From Paenibacillus sp. FSL A5-0031 (GTDB lineage Bacteria > Bacillota > Bacilli > Paenibacillales > Paenibacillaceae): DNA of 64,000 nt. The position numbers were made by a program, and so were the translations under genes. This document shows, piece by piece, positions 42,773 through 52,044 of this stretch (positions are counted from its first letter, which is position 1; every line of letters begins with the position of its first letter). The stretch spans positions 93,719 through 157,718 of the forward strand of contig NZ_MRTD01000017.1 of NCBI RefSeq assembly GCF_001956295.1. Reading direction: 5' to 3'. Under the pieces are notes generated by a model. It saw only the letters and a program-made list of their open reading frames with translations. It did not search any database and was not told the DNA's origin.

Positions 42773-43393
42773 ATGTATATACCTCAATCGTTTGAAGTGA
42801 CGGATAAAGAGACATTATACGCTCTGATGGAGCAGAATAGCTTTGCTGTTTTATTTTCACAACATGAAGGTAAGCCTTGTGCAACGCATCTCCCCTTGCT
42901 TTTAGGTGAAAGCGAAGGTTATTTGTATGGTCATATGGCAAAAGCAAATCCGCATTGGGCAAGCTTAAAAGGGGAAGTACTCGTTGTTTTCACTGGAGCT
43001 CATTCGTATATTTCATCCTCTTGGTACGAAACGCCAAATTCCGTGCCGACGTGGAATTATACCGCTGTTCATGTGTACGGTCATGTTGAGCTCATTGAAG
43101 ATCATGCGGAGCTGCTCAAAATCGTAGACCAATCGGTTAGCCATTATGAATCAAGCATGCCAAACCCGTGGAGCATAAGCCAAGCTGACCCAGCATACAT
43201 TAACAATTTATCCAGAGGCATTGTTGGATTTAAAATTCATATTTCAAAAATAGAAGGCAAATGGAAGCTGAGTCAAAATCATTCCAAAGAAAGACAAGAA
43301 CGAGTCATCGATGCGCTGGAATTGCAGAAGGATGTTCAATCTAAGCAGATTGCAAAGCTGATGAAGGACAATGTGAAGAGATCATCTTTGTAG
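42773..43393 (+). CDS. PaiB-like FMN-binding protein
   Basis: This 206-residue protein begins MYIPQSFEVTDKETLYALM, the typical start of PaiB proteins, and contains GHMAKANPHWASL, SSSWYETPNSVPTWNY and GIVGFKIHISKIEGKWKLSQ. The family has a split-barrel flavin-binding fold; PaiB of Bacillus subtilis was described as a negative effector of sporulation and degradative enzymes. Length matches PaiB (about 207 residues). ATG 42773 follows GAGGAG. Its usual partner paiA is not next to it here. Biochemical activity is uncertain, possibly a flavin reductase-like function. Confidence 0.9.
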   Translation: MYIPQSFEVTDKETLYALMEQNSFAVLFSQHEGKPCATHLPLLLGESEGYLYGHMAKANPHWASLKGEVLVVFTGAHSYISSSWYETPNSVPTWNYTAVHVYGHVELIEDHAELLKIVDQSVSHYESSMPNPWSISQADPAYINNLSRGIVGFKIHISKIEGKWKLSQNHSKERQERVIDALELQKDVQSKQIAKLMKDNVKRSSL

Positions 43394-43420
43394 CGCATGA
43401 AATAAATAAAAAAGATAATG

Positions 43421-43463
43421 AAAGAACCAGACGAGCACACTTGTAGTGTTTGTCTGGTTCTTT
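43421..43463. terminator. Shared terminator between PaiB-like and ParB-like genes
   Basis: A 12-bp perfect stem AAAGAACCAGAC / GTCTGGTTCTTT has an inner small hairpin. The minus-strand tail (CATTATCTTTTTT) is U-rich, so it serves the ParB-like gene better; it also follows the PaiB-like gene. Confidence 0.75.
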
Positions 43464-43488
43464 GATGTACATAGGGCGCTTAGGTTGT

Positions 43489-44553
43489 TTAATCCGCTGT
43501 GGCAACAGCCTGCAGCTTGGCGCTTGCAAGCTCTCGGACGGCTTTCCATTCTGCCAAATGTTTTTCTAATTGGTCGATCAGTGCGCTGACTCCTTGAATG
43601 AAATCAACTTGCCCGCTCGCTCGAATCGCTTCAATGGATTGAAGGATATCCGAAGACAAAGTCAGGTGAGAAGGAAGGGCTGCAGTCAGCTCATGAAGAG
43701 CAAGCTCAATGGACGCAGCTGAAGCTGGTAGTTGGCTAGTCTTTGGAGCGGGCTCAGAATCAGCTTGTTCTTGTTTGATTTGCTTTTCTACTTTCGAAGC
43801 AGCTGCTTTGGGCTCGGCAACAGGTACAGGCTTGGCGCGCTCCGCTTTGTTTTGCTCATGAGTTGACCAGGTTTCGATGAGTCCAGCACCTGACTTAAAT
43901 AGCAGCTTGTCCTTCGTGCTGTCAGAGATCGTTTTATCTTTGAACAGCTTGGCGATTTTTTTTACGTCGCTTACTGGCAGTTCATCTCTTGCAGCAATAA
44001 GCGCTAGTGGATCGCGGTGCTCGATCGGCAAATCCTTAAGAGGGAGCAATTGATCCTCGGTCAGCTTATCCTTCCTAATCTCAGTGCCGCCAACGATCAG
44101 CTTCTTTACGGCATTGCCAAACTTCAGCAGCTCACATTTGTTTTTGATATACGATTCAGGCTTGCCCAGCTTGCCGGACAAAAATTTGGTGGAGCTCTTA
44201 AACTTCGAATCGTTCAACAGCTTATTAAACGCCTCGGCCTCTTCGATCGGAGAGAAACCTTCGCGCGTCAAGTTTTCCGCTATTTGCTCCAAATATATTT
44301 CCATCTCGTCCGTTACGGTTGAGACGATACAAGGAATCGTTGGCCGTCCAAGCATTTTGCTTGCTTTATAGCGGCGGTTCCCATAAATGATTTTATAACG
44401 TCCGTTGCCTGTCGTTCTCACTTTAATTGGCGAGAGCAGACCGATTTCTTCAATGCTTTTCATTAATTCTTGCAGCGCTTCTTCGTCAAACTGGTACCTC
44501 GGTTGATCGGTATCCTCATCAATTAAATCAGTAACAATTTCAATGATATCCAT
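43489..44553 (-). CDS. Orphan ParB/RepB/Spo0J-family protein
   Basis: This 354-residue protein has an N-terminal ParB domain: LIDEDTDQPRYQFDEEALQE, ELMKSIEEIGLLSPIKV and YKIIYGNRRYKASKMLG. The last carries GNRRYKA in place of the usual GERRxRA CTP/DNA-clamp motif. EIYLEQIAENLTREGFSPIEEA and a HTH-like region (FLSGKLGKPESYIKNKCELL) follow. The C-terminal half is Ala/Lys/Glu-rich, then predicted helical (IELALHELTAALPSH). ATG 44553 follows AAGGAG. No parA lies next to it, so it is not a complete partition system. A Noc-like nucleoid role or a plasmid-derived remnant are options. Confidence 0.85.
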   Translation of the reverse strand: MDIIEIVTDLIDEDTDQPRYQFDEEALQELMKSIEEIGLLSPIKVRTTGNGRYKIIYGNRRYKASKMLGRPTIPCIVSTVTDEMEIYLEQIAENLTREGFSPIEEAEAFNKLLNDSKFKSSTKFLSGKLGKPESYIKNKCELLKFGNAVKKLIVGGTEIRKDKLTEDQLLPLKDLPIEHRDPLALIAARDELPVSDVKKIAKLFKDKTISDSTKDKLLFKSGAGLIETWSTHEQNKAERAKPVPVAEPKAAASKVEKQIKQEQADSEPAPKTSQLPASAASIELALHELTAALPSHLTLSSDILQSIEAIRASGQVDFIQGVSALIDQLEKHLAEWKAVRELASAKLQAVATAD

Positions 44554-45093
44554 AGGTCTCTCCTTAACTTTTGGTTTACTAGAATGCATGGCGTCATTTG
44601 TTATTCGTTCGTCTGTTATGTAAAAGTATTGAGCATCCGATTATGATAGTGGCTTCCTCTATTATATCGGATCTTTTGTTAAGAATGGTTGCAAGATGAC
44701 ATTTTCAATGAAATGATGCTGGTTCTTCCGAGAGAAGACTCATAAATAGCGTCGTTGTTGATGGGTACAAGCTTGAGTCTAACGGACATATAATCCGTTA
44801 AATGAACAAATTTGTGCTTAATCCAGGCAATTGAAGCTCAATATTGGTCTCTATGTCCGTTAGCTCATCAAAAACAGCGAATGTAGAGAAATAAGGTATC
44901 TAATGTCCGTTAGCTCAACGGCATTCTCGCTTGTAAAAGCTCATTCAGAGCTCTAGTATTCTGCTGTGCTGCCACCGGTCATTACCTAATAATTTCATTG
45001 TTGGACAAACAGGTGTTCTGATTAATTATAGCAGATGGCACGAAATAGCGACACTAACTGGGCAGAGGGTACCGACGTATGGAGGGGAAATAG
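44554..45093. other. 540-bp intergenic region with dispersed repeat motifs
   Basis: No gene is supported here. The middle holds copies of the TAACGGACAT repeat (separate entry). The rest shows no recognised promoter or structured RNA. Confidence 0.5.
44780..44912. repeat. Dispersed TAACGGACAT repeat cluster
   Basis: TAACGGA (44780-44786) pairs with TCCGTTA (44794-44800). Two inverted copies, ATGTCCGTTAGCTCA, follow at about 44853 and 44903. The same motif family occurs in two long copies at 53.5 and 53.9 kb. Confidence 0.75.
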
Positions 45094-45130
45094 ACAAAAA
45101 AAGCCAAACCCCGTGAACGAGGCTTGGCTT
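45094..45130 (-). terminator. Terminator of the Ugp-like operon
   Basis: On the minus strand AAGCCAA..CC pairs with GG..TTGGCTT and is followed by a run of seven T. It starts 12 bp after the binding-protein stop. Confidence 0.82.
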
Positions 45131-45141
45131 AAGCTCACAAA

Positions 45142-46536
45142 TTATTTAACTGTTTTATTATAGTTAGCAATCTTTTCAGTGATCGCTTTAGCGGCATCAT
45201 CAAGCGCTTTTTGCGGTTCTTTTACGCCAGTTAATGCTTCTTCAATCGCCGTTTCAACAAGCTGACGCGCTTCAGGGAATACGCCCATCACTGCGCCTTG
45301 CGAAGCAGGGGAAGGGATAGAAGCGTGCAGCTGATCAACTGCTGTTTGGAACTGTGGATATTTTGCTAGATTATCGGCAACGATTTTTTCGTCATAAGCT
45401 TTTTTAGTAATAGGGAAGTAACCAGTATTGATGTGCCAATAAGCTTGTGTTTCCGGCTTAGCTAAAAATTTGATGAAATCCCATGCTGCCTTTTGTTCAG
45501 CTTCAGGCTTGTTATTCAGAATCCACAAGCTTGCTCCGCCAACGACAACACCGCCATCTTTCGCATCGGCAGGTTTAGGCAGGAAGCCAGTACCTACTTC
45601 AAATTTACCAGCCACTGAATCTACAATTCCGCGAAGCGAAGCGGTAGAATCTAAGGTCATAGCGATTTGGCCAGCTGCGAATGCTTTTTTCGTATCATCT
45701 GTTTTACGTCCCAAGTTAAGTGCTGATTTGCTGTCAACAAGATCCTTCCACCATGACAATGTTTTAACACCAGTCTCGTTATTCAATTGCGATTCTGTAG
45801 CGGAAGCTGTACGTCCGTTGCCATTATTCAAATATTCTACGCCTTGGTTTGCAAAAAATTGCTCCATGAACCAGCCGTAAATAGCGAATGAAGCACCTGT
45901 TTGACCATTTTGCGTAAGCTTAGCAGCAGCTTCCTTCACCGCTTCAAAAGTTGCTGGCGCTTTTTCTGGATCAAGTCCAGCAGCTTTGAACAAATCTTTG
46001 TTATAATACAAAATTGGGTTTGATGTGTTAAAAGGCATGGAGTGAAGCTTGCCGTCAAATGTATAGTAATTTGTAATATTTTCTTCTAGCTGAGAAAGAT
46101 CATAATTTTCTGCATCTACAAAAGTTTGAACAGGTGTAGTTGCTTTGGAGTCGATCATGAATCTTGAACCGATTTCGTATACTTGAATGAGTGATGGCCC
46201 AGATTTGGAATCCATCGATGCTTTCATTTTATTTAAACTCTCGTCATAGGTTCCTTGAAACACTTCTTCAACGACTACATCTTTTTGAGAAGCGTTGTAG
46301 TCTGTAACGAGCTGGGTTACTGCTTTGCCAAGTTCTCCGCCCATGGAGTGCCACCAAACAACTTTAACAGGTTCTTTTGCCGTTTCGGTAGGAGCTGCTG
46401 AAGCTTCAGTTGAGTTCGTAGCAGAAGGCGCCTCTGCATTGCCTTTGTTCCCAGAGTTGTTGCCTCCGCAGGCTGTGACTACAAACAACATTGCCGCCAT
46501 CATAATCGTCAAACCAGACCTAAACCTTGCTTTCAT
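45142..46536 (-). CDS. ugpB: UgpB-like ABC substrate-binding lipoprotein (glycerol-3-phosphate or sugar)
   Basis: This 464-residue lipoprotein has lipobox VVTAC (Cys23) and an Asn/Ala/Thr-rich linker. Its mature part resembles UgpB: VVWWHSMGGELGKAVTQLV, FQGTYDESLNKMKA, SLIQVYEIGSRFMI, MPFNTSNPILYYNKDLFK and VVGGASLWILNN. UgpB binds glycerol 3-phosphate and its diesters, though related proteins bind sugars, so the ligand is probable rather than certain. It is the last gene of a three-gene operon behind two permeases. No ATPase gene is present, so a shared MsmX- or UgpC-like ATPase elsewhere must serve it. Confidence 0.82.
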   Translation of the reverse strand: MKARFRSGLTIMMAAMLFVVTACGGNNSGNKGNAEAPSATNSTEASAAPTETAKEPVKVVWWHSMGGELGKAVTQLVTDYNASQKDVVVEEVFQGTYDESLNKMKASMDSKSGPSLIQVYEIGSRFMIDSKATTPVQTFVDAENYDLSQLEENITNYYTFDGKLHSMPFNTSNPILYYNKDLFKAAGLDPEKAPATFEAVKEAAAKLTQNGQTGASFAIYGWFMEQFFANQGVEYLNNGNGRTASATESQLNNETGVKTLSWWKDLVDSKSALNLGRKTDDTKKAFAAGQIAMTLDSTASLRGIVDSVAGKFEVGTGFLPKPADAKDGGVVVGGASLWILNNKPEAEQKAAWDFIKFLAKPETQAYWHINTGYFPITKKAYDEKIVADNLAKYPQFQTAVDQLHASIPSPASQGAVMGVFPEARQLVETAIEEALTGVKEPQKALDDAAKAITEKIANYNKTVK

Positions 46537-46618
46537 TCTTTTTCTCTCCCTCTCTACTACTTTTTTTGTTTACAGTACATTTATGGAAACGTCTATGAAG
46601 ACGGAGCCACCTCATTCA

Positions 46619-47449
46619 TTATCCTTTTACAGCACCAGCTGTAATCCCTCGTACGAGCTGCTTTAATCCAACAATGAGCAGTAATAAGGAAGGCAGCAGC
46701 ACAATAGCTACGCCGGCTAACACGATGTTCCAGCTTGTCATTTCTTCGAACTGCAGCATGCTAATGCCGATCTGTACCGTTCGCATCTTATCGCTGTTCG
46801 TTATGAGCAGGGGCCAAAGGTACATATTCCACGAATTCAGAAACACATAGACAGATAGTGAAGCTATGGCTGGACGTGATAGTGGCAGTACGATAACTAA
46901 GAAGTGGCGGATATGCCCGCTGCCATCGATTTTTGCTGCTTCAAAAAGCTCGCGAGGCAGCTGCAAAAAATATTGCCGCAGAAGAAACACGCCAAACGCA
47001 GATGCGAGAAAAGGAATCGTCAATCCTTGATAGGAATCCAGCCATCCCCATGATTTTACCGTCAAATAATTGGGGATAATCGTGACTTCCCACGGAATCA
47101 TCATGGTGGAGAGGAATAAGGAAAACCAATATTTTTTGCCTGGAAAACGGATATATACAAAGGCGTAAGCAGCCATGCTCGCGATAAAAACTTGTCCAAC
47201 CATAATAATGGTCGCGATAAGAAAGCTGTTCGCTATGAATGCACCAACGGGAATAAGCTCAAATACGGCAGAGATGCTGCCCAAATACACGCTATCGGGA
47301 AACAAGTCAGGCGGAAATTGAAGAGACTGCTCAGGTGTCATCAATGCCTGTAGAAATGTGTAAATCAAAGGAAACAGCATGGCGATGGAAAGCAATGAGA
47401 GCAGCAAGTACACACTAGAGCGGCGTAAAAATGGCTTTAATCCGATCAT
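46619..47449 (-). CDS. ugpE: ABC transporter permease, UgpE/MalG type
   Basis: This 276-residue permease has a first helix at SSVYLLLSLLSIAMLFPLIYT and the EAA loop ELFEAAKIDGSGHIRHFLVI. It ends in the usual VRGITAGAVKG. Its start overlaps the stop of the upstream permease by 4 bp, so translation is coupled. It would pair with that permease to form the channel for the UgpB-like lipoprotein. The symbol depends on the ligand call for the binding protein. Confidence 0.78.
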   Translation of the reverse strand: MIGLKPFLRRSSVYLLLSLLSIAMLFPLIYTFLQALMTPEQSLQFPPDLFPDSVYLGSISAVFELIPVGAFIANSFLIATIIMVGQVFIASMAAYAFVYIRFPGKKYWFSLFLSTMMIPWEVTIIPNYLTVKSWGWLDSYQGLTIPFLASAFGVFLLRQYFLQLPRELFEAAKIDGSGHIRHFLVIVLPLSRPAIASLSVYVFLNSWNMYLWPLLITNSDKMRTVQIGISMLQFEEMTSWNIVLAGVAIVLLPSLLLLIVGLKQLVRGITAGAVKG

Positions 47450-48402
47450 TGGTAATACACCTTCTTTTCTACAAACACAAACTGGATAATCGTCAAAATA
47501 AGAATGATAGCGAATAGGACTAACGACAAGGCGCTTCCTGTTCCGAATTGATAGTTAATGAATGCTTCTTTATAGATGGAATATACGAATACCTCTGTTG
47601 ATCCGGCAGGTCCGCCTTTGGTTAGAAGATGGATTTGTCCAAAGGATTGAAAGGAACCGATGATCGAGATAACAACTAGAAAAAATAGAGTAGGCGACAG
47701 CAGCGGGAGTACGATTTGCAAAAATGCACGGAATGGGCCTGCGCCGTCAATCTTTGCGCTTTCGATCATGTCATCCGGAATACTCTGGAGCCCGCTCAGC
47801 ACGATAATATAGTTGAAGCCCGATTGCATCCAAATGGTCATCATGGATATCGATAATAAAGCTGTAGAGGGATTGGTAAGCCATTGGATGGGGGCAATTC
47901 CTAGTGATGAAAGGATATAATTCAGCATTCCGAGGCTGGGGTGAAAGAGGATCATCCAAATGACGGCTGCAGTACTCACGGACAATGCGAGCGGCATTGC
48001 GAACATGAATTGAAAAATACGCATGGCTGGCAGCTTGATATGCGTGAGCGCAGCTGTAACGATGCCAAGTACAATGCCGACAGGAACGGTGTATAGTGTG
48101 AATAGGCCTGTAACCGTCAGGCTATTCCAGAACATTTCCGATGAAAACAGCTGCGTATAGTTATCGAACCCGACATACTCAGCGACTCTTCCTCTGGGAT
48201 CTGTTAATTGGAAGCTTAAATAGACTGATTTCAGCAATGGATAAAATAAAAATACTGTAAATAGCAAAAGTGAAGGAGCCAAAAACAAATAACCAAGTGC
48301 GTTCTCCCTCAATCGATTCGTTTTAGCCAGTAGTCGACTAGCAGCGCGAGAGCTATGTGTACGCTTAGCGGCTAGAGTAAGCTTGCCTTCTTGCATGTTC
48401 AT
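47446..48402 (-). CDS. ugpA: ABC transporter permease, UgpA/MalF type
   Basis: This 318-residue permease has a basic cytoplasmic N terminus of about 35 residues, then helices beginning ALGYLFLAPSLLLFTVFLFYPL. The FDNYTQLFSSEMFWNSL segment is typical of UgpA/MalF-like proteins, and the EAA loop is DMIESAKIDGAGPFRAFLQI. It is the first gene of its operon. The ATG at 48402 or the one 6 bp downstream is used (GGATGGTAGGGA upstream). A possible PhoP box lies upstream. Symbol is by inference from the operon. Confidence 0.78.
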   Translation of the reverse strand: MNMQEGKLTLAAKRTHSSRAASRLLAKTNRLRENALGYLFLAPSLLLFTVFLFYPLLKSVYLSFQLTDPRGRVAEYVGFDNYTQLFSSEMFWNSLTVTGLFTLYTVPVGIVLGIVTAALTHIKLPAMRIFQFMFAMPLALSVSTAAVIWMILFHPSLGMLNYILSSLGIAPIQWLTNPSTALLSISMMTIWMQSGFNYIIVLSGLQSIPDDMIESAKIDGAGPFRAFLQIVLPLLSPTLFFLVVISIIGSFQSFGQIHLLTKGGPAGSTEVFVYSIYKEAFINYQFGTGSALSLVLFAIILILTIIQFVFVEKKVYYQ

Positions 48403-48519
48403 TCCCTACCATCCTTTCACATCCATGTTCTCCATATAGTGTAGATTTAGAATGTTCGAGGAATGTTTTGAAATTAATAATAAATTGTAGATCGCTAGCA
48501 TTAAAGGATAGGCATGCAC

Positions 48520-48536
48520 TGTAAGTGAATTGTAAA
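48520..48536 (-). promoter_or_regulatory. Possible PhoP box upstream of the Ugp-like operon
   Basis: On the minus strand TTTACA-N5-CTTACA has the 11-bp period of Bacillus PhoP-binding repeats (TTAACA/TTTACA). It is about 118 bp before the first permease gene. Only two repeats are clear, so the call is tentative, but phosphate control would suit a glycerol-phosphate importer. Confidence 0.35.
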
Positions 48537-48586
48537 ATACCGGAACTTTTAAATCGTGATGCTCGTTATTAGTTGAAAGGGGGGTT

Positions 48587-49264
48587 ATGATGAAACGATG
48601 GACGAGTGCAGGCCTCATCTTATTTTTGACAGTAGGGATGCTTCTGGCTGGCTGCAGCAGTAAGCCGTATGGCCATTACCGTGATGACCAAATGATTGGT
48701 TTTATTAACGGTTTGAACGATCAGGAGAAAAAAATCGAATTCGATATTTCCGAGTGGACGAAGCGCGATGAGCCGGGTCCAGCTATAGAAGATTGGGGCG
48801 TAGTATATGAAGCCCTCGTGCTTCCAAGCACCAAAATAAATAATGAAACAGGCGATAAGCTGAAGTGGGAGGACTTGAAGCAAGGACAGATGGTTCAGAT
48901 CAATCCATCGCGTACGGAGAAGATTACGGATACGCCGGATGAGCTCATTGTTTTATCGATGTCCAATGAGCAGCTTTTTAAGAGAGCAGGCTTGTTGGCA
49001 AGCAAAAAAGGCAGCTACCGAACAACAGTTATATACGAGGAAGGTAAGGGAGAGCCTTTTGATATTAATGACATCGAGAAAGAAGCAAGCATCATGCTTA
49101 AGGGCGGCTACAGCATGATGGCGTACAATCCAAACGACGTGCTAGATATAAAGAAGATGTTTAATATCGAGCAATTTCCAGTCATCTTAGTATTCAATAC
49201 GGAGAAGCTAGCGCTAAAAACAGATCGTCTGGAGGATGCAGTATCTTTTTTGAAAGCCAAATAG
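48587..49264 (+). CDS. Hypothetical lipoprotein
   Basis: This 225-residue protein has a lipoprotein signal with lipobox LLAGC (Cys23). The mature part has no family that I recognise. It contains QMIGFINGLNDQEKKIEFDI, a section like a small OB/beta fold (LKQGQMVQINPSRTEKI), and a C-terminal region (MFNIEQFPVILVFNTEKLA) resembling a thioredoxin-like or generic alpha/beta tail. ATG 48587 follows AAAGGGGGG. It is divergent from the Ugp-like operon. Function unknown. Confidence 0.8.
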   Translation: MMKRWTSAGLILFLTVGMLLAGCSSKPYGHYRDDQMIGFINGLNDQEKKIEFDISEWTKRDEPGPAIEDWGVVYEALVLPSTKINNETGDKLKWEDLKQGQMVQINPSRTEKITDTPDELIVLSMSNEQLFKRAGLLASKKGSYRTTVIYEEGKGEPFDINDIEKEASIMLKGGYSMMAYNPNDVLDIKKMFNIEQFPVILVFNTEKLALKTDRLEDAVSFLKAK

Positions 49265-49339
49265 AGTTGTGCATAAGGCAGCAGCCAGAGATTTTATTTA
49301 ATGAGATAAAAGATAAAGCATATTAAGGTGGGGCTCAAA

Positions 49340-50146
49340 ATGGAAGAAATACAAGGGGATTTATTAACATCGGAAACGTTGAAATCGGATTTGATGAAGC
49401 TCGGCATACAACCTGGAATGACGGTTATGATGCATGCCTCGATGAAGGCGCTTGGCGGTTTTGTATCCGGCGGGCCGACTGCGGTGATTTTGGCGATAGA
49501 GTCATGTCTGACAAGCGAAGGTACACTTGTCATGCCAACGCATACGCCTGATTTGTCTGATCCTGAAATTTGGAGATACCCGCCAGTGAAGGAATCATGG
49601 TGGCAGCCGATAAGAGATACAATGCCTGCTTTTGAAATAGACCTGACTCCTTGCTTAGACATGGGGGTCATAAATGAATGTTTTAGAAAACAAAATGGCG
49701 TCGTTCGAAGCAATCATCCACAGGTTTCTTTTGCAGCGTGGGGCTCCCAGAAGAGTAGGATACTTGCAAATCATAGCTTGGAATACAGTTTGAGTGAGCA
49801 GTCTCCGTTAGCGAGGCTTTATGATTTGGAAGGCTGGGTGCTGCTGCTGGGCGTTGGTCATAATAAAAACACTACTCTTCATCTAGCGGAGTATCGAGCT
49901 GAGTATGCAAATAAAGCAGAAACGATTAATAAAGCACCGATGCTTGTAGACGGAGAGAAAAAATGGGTTGCGCTGCGCGACGTTGATTTTGATACGGATG
50001 ATTTTAATCATTTAGGCGAGTGTTTTGAGAAAGAAACGGATTATGTTCGCAGAGGAAAGGTCGGCAATGCGGACTCGCTGCTCATGCCAGTTAAAGCTTT
50101 AGTTGATTACGGAGTAAAATGGATGGAAGCTAATAGAGGCCGCTAG
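49340..50146 (+). CDS. AAC(3)-family N-acetyltransferase (aminoglycoside 3-N-acetyltransferase-like)
   Basis: This 268-residue enzyme of the antibiotic N-acetyltransferase family (PF02522) contains MTVMMHASMKALGGFVSGGP, TLVMPTHTPDL, RSNHPQVSFAAWG (with the conserved His) and SPLARLYDLEGWVLLLGVGH. ATG 49340 follows AAGGTGGGG; a GTG at 49328 overlaps that site and is less likely. Family members acetylate the 3-amino group of aminoglycosides, but chromosomal Bacillus relatives such as YokD and biosynthetic relatives have other or unknown substrates. No mobile element is near, so an intrinsic housekeeping role is at least as likely as resistance. Confidence 0.87.
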   Translation: MEEIQGDLLTSETLKSDLMKLGIQPGMTVMMHASMKALGGFVSGGPTAVILAIESCLTSEGTLVMPTHTPDLSDPEIWRYPPVKESWWQPIRDTMPAFEIDLTPCLDMGVINECFRKQNGVVRSNHPQVSFAAWGSQKSRILANHSLEYSLSEQSPLARLYDLEGWVLLLGVGHNKNTTLHLAEYRAEYANKAETINKAPMLVDGEKKWVALRDVDFDTDDFNHLGECFEKETDYVRRGKVGNADSLLMPVKALVDYGVKWMEANRGR

Positions 50147-50275
50147 TTTCCCTTTTGTAATATTTTTCCCCAATGTCGAAATACGGTGGTATGATGAGAA
50201 ATATAACCATATTCATCAGGCAAAGCTTTCAAGAGCAATAACTTGCTAGTGAGCGAACAGAGGGGAAGCGAACGA

Positions 50276-52033
50276 ATGATAACGCTATTGAAAAAGCATC
50301 TGATTGTCCGTGTTTTATGCGCTATGACCGTAGTTATGATATTGATCGCGGGAGGCTACATAGGAACACAAGTAGTGCAAACCAATTCTGCAGTTGAAGA
50401 GGCGATTAACAGCTACAATATTCGAATTGCAGAGAGCTATGCGGCCACGCTTGAGTCGGGGGAATTTACGGAATTTCTCAAGCAGCCTGAGGAAACAGAG
50501 CTATACTGGTCTATTCGTGAGGAACTTAGTTATTTCCGCTCGCAAATAGGCGCAAGGTACGTTTATTTTGTTCGTTTCGATGAAAATCGTGAACCGAGAA
50601 TTATGATCGACGGTTTGCCTAAAGATGATAGCTCAGCTTCCCCTATTAATGAAGTAACAGATATGCCGGCTTCGGCGGTTGAACATATTTTTGCTGGAAG
50701 AAACGCAAGCTCTCCACTAATTGAAAACCCGGTATATGGTTCTTACTTGTCTGCCTATGTACCTTTGAAAGATGACAGTGGCGCAGTGGTTGGAGCAATT
50801 GGCATTGATACGGATGCAGCTGTATTCCAACAGCTGGCTAAGAGTGTCATAAAGGAAAGCATCCCACTCTATATCATGATGCTAGTCATCACGCTCGTTT
50901 TAATCGGGGCGATCATCTGGTTTGTCCGCCGTTCGCTTCAGCCTCTGGAGACGGTAACTGCCAGCGCTGAGAAAATGGCTTTAGGCGATCTGGTGGAAGC
51001 GAATGCGATTTTGCGAGCAAAGCCAGTCAAATCTGTTGATGAAATAGGTACGGTATACAAAGCGATGCTTACGATGTCCGAGCATTTGAATGAGCGAGTT
51101 CGCGGAGTAGTTGTCAATGTAGAAAAGACGTCTGAGCAGCTCGTTTCATCAACACAATCCTTTGCAAGCAGTGCTGATCATATGCTGCAAATGGGCGAGG
51201 CGATGAATGGTTCAGTTCAGCATATTTTCGAGGGTGCACATGCCCAGAAAAAAAGTGCAGATGACAGCGCACTTGCGATGGAGGAAATTGCGCAGGGAAT
51301 CGTTAAGATTGCGGAATCTTCATCCACCGTTTCAAGCGCAGCGGTACAGTCACTAGAAATCGCACAATCGGGCGAACAAGCGATGATACAACTGAACACA
51401 CAAATCAAAAATATTTCGGCTTCTGCCGGTCAGACGCTGCATATTGCAAGGCAATTGCAGAGCTATACAGGTGAAATCGGTCATGTCATTGGTTCCGTTC
51501 GCGATTTTGCTTCCCAAACCAAGCTCCTAGCACTAAATGCATCGATTGAGGCAGCGAGGGCTGGTGAGCATGGAACAGGCTTTATGGTTGTAGCGAAAGA
51601 GGTAAGCAAACTGGCGGAAGCTTCTGCTTCCTCCGTACAGCAAATTTCATTGCTGCTTGGCAATATAGAAATAGAATCAGGGAAAATTAGCGAAGAGATG
51701 GAGAAAGCCTCAAGAGATATTGAAGACGGAGTTTCTTTATCGGGTGAAGCAGCCGAATCGTTCTTGCATGCTGTTGAATCGTTCCGACTTGTGAGCGAGC
51801 AAATTATGGAGGTATCGGTGACGACGGAGCAGCTAACAGCTGGTTCTGAGGAGGTAGCCGCTACAGTGAGCAGTATTGCGCATATCGCAAGAGATGTATC
51901 GGATCAAACGGAGCAAATTCAAATGCTGACTGCACAGCAGCTGGATATGATGAAGCAAGTACATGAAGTGTCTGTGGTGTTAAGCTCTAATACGAATGAT
52001 ATGAGACAAGCTATTGCTCAGGTAAATGTTTGA
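50276..52033 (+). CDS. Methyl-accepting chemotaxis protein
   Basis: This 585-residue receptor has a membrane helix at about residues 12-32 and an extracytoplasmic sensor of about 160 residues (FLKQPEETELYWSIREEL; YVYFVRFDENREPRIM), of the Cache kind. A second helix lies at about 194-216, followed by a HAMP domain and a long signalling coiled coil. The hairpin tip is at SQTKLLALNASIEAARAGEH near residue 415, the CheA/CheW contact. ATG 50276 follows AGGGGAAG; an upstream extension of 11 residues is less likely. No chemotaxis genes are adjacent. Ligand unknown. Confidence 0.92.
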   Translation: MITLLKKHLIVRVLCAMTVVMILIAGGYIGTQVVQTNSAVEEAINSYNIRIAESYAATLESGEFTEFLKQPEETELYWSIREELSYFRSQIGARYVYFVRFDENREPRIMIDGLPKDDSSASPINEVTDMPASAVEHIFAGRNASSPLIENPVYGSYLSAYVPLKDDSGAVVGAIGIDTDAAVFQQLAKSVIKESIPLYIMMLVITLVLIGAIIWFVRRSLQPLETVTASAEKMALGDLVEANAILRAKPVKSVDEIGTVYKAMLTMSEHLNERVRGVVVNVEKTSEQLVSSTQSFASSADHMLQMGEAMNGSVQHIFEGAHAQKKSADDSALAMEEIAQGIVKIAESSSTVSSAAVQSLEIAQSGEQAMIQLNTQIKNISASAGQTLHIARQLQSYTGEIGHVIGSVRDFASQTKLLALNASIEAARAGEHGTGFMVVAKEVSKLAEASASSVQQISLLLGNIEIESGKISEEMEKASRDIEDGVSLSGEAAESFLHAVESFRLVSEQIMEVSVTTEQLTAGSEEVAATVSSIAHIARDVSDQTEQIQMLTAQQLDMMKQVHEVSVVLSSNTNDMRQAIAQVNV

Positions 52034-52044
52034 TTTAAGCAAGA

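Noticed and set aside
44554..45093. A parA gene or small RNA next to the ParB-like gene
   Set aside because: No open frame with Walker motifs and no clear promoter-terminator pair are present.
49340..50146. Horizontally acquired resistance cassette
   Set aside because: No transposase, integron site or inverted repeats flank the gene, and its base use looks like that of its neighbours.
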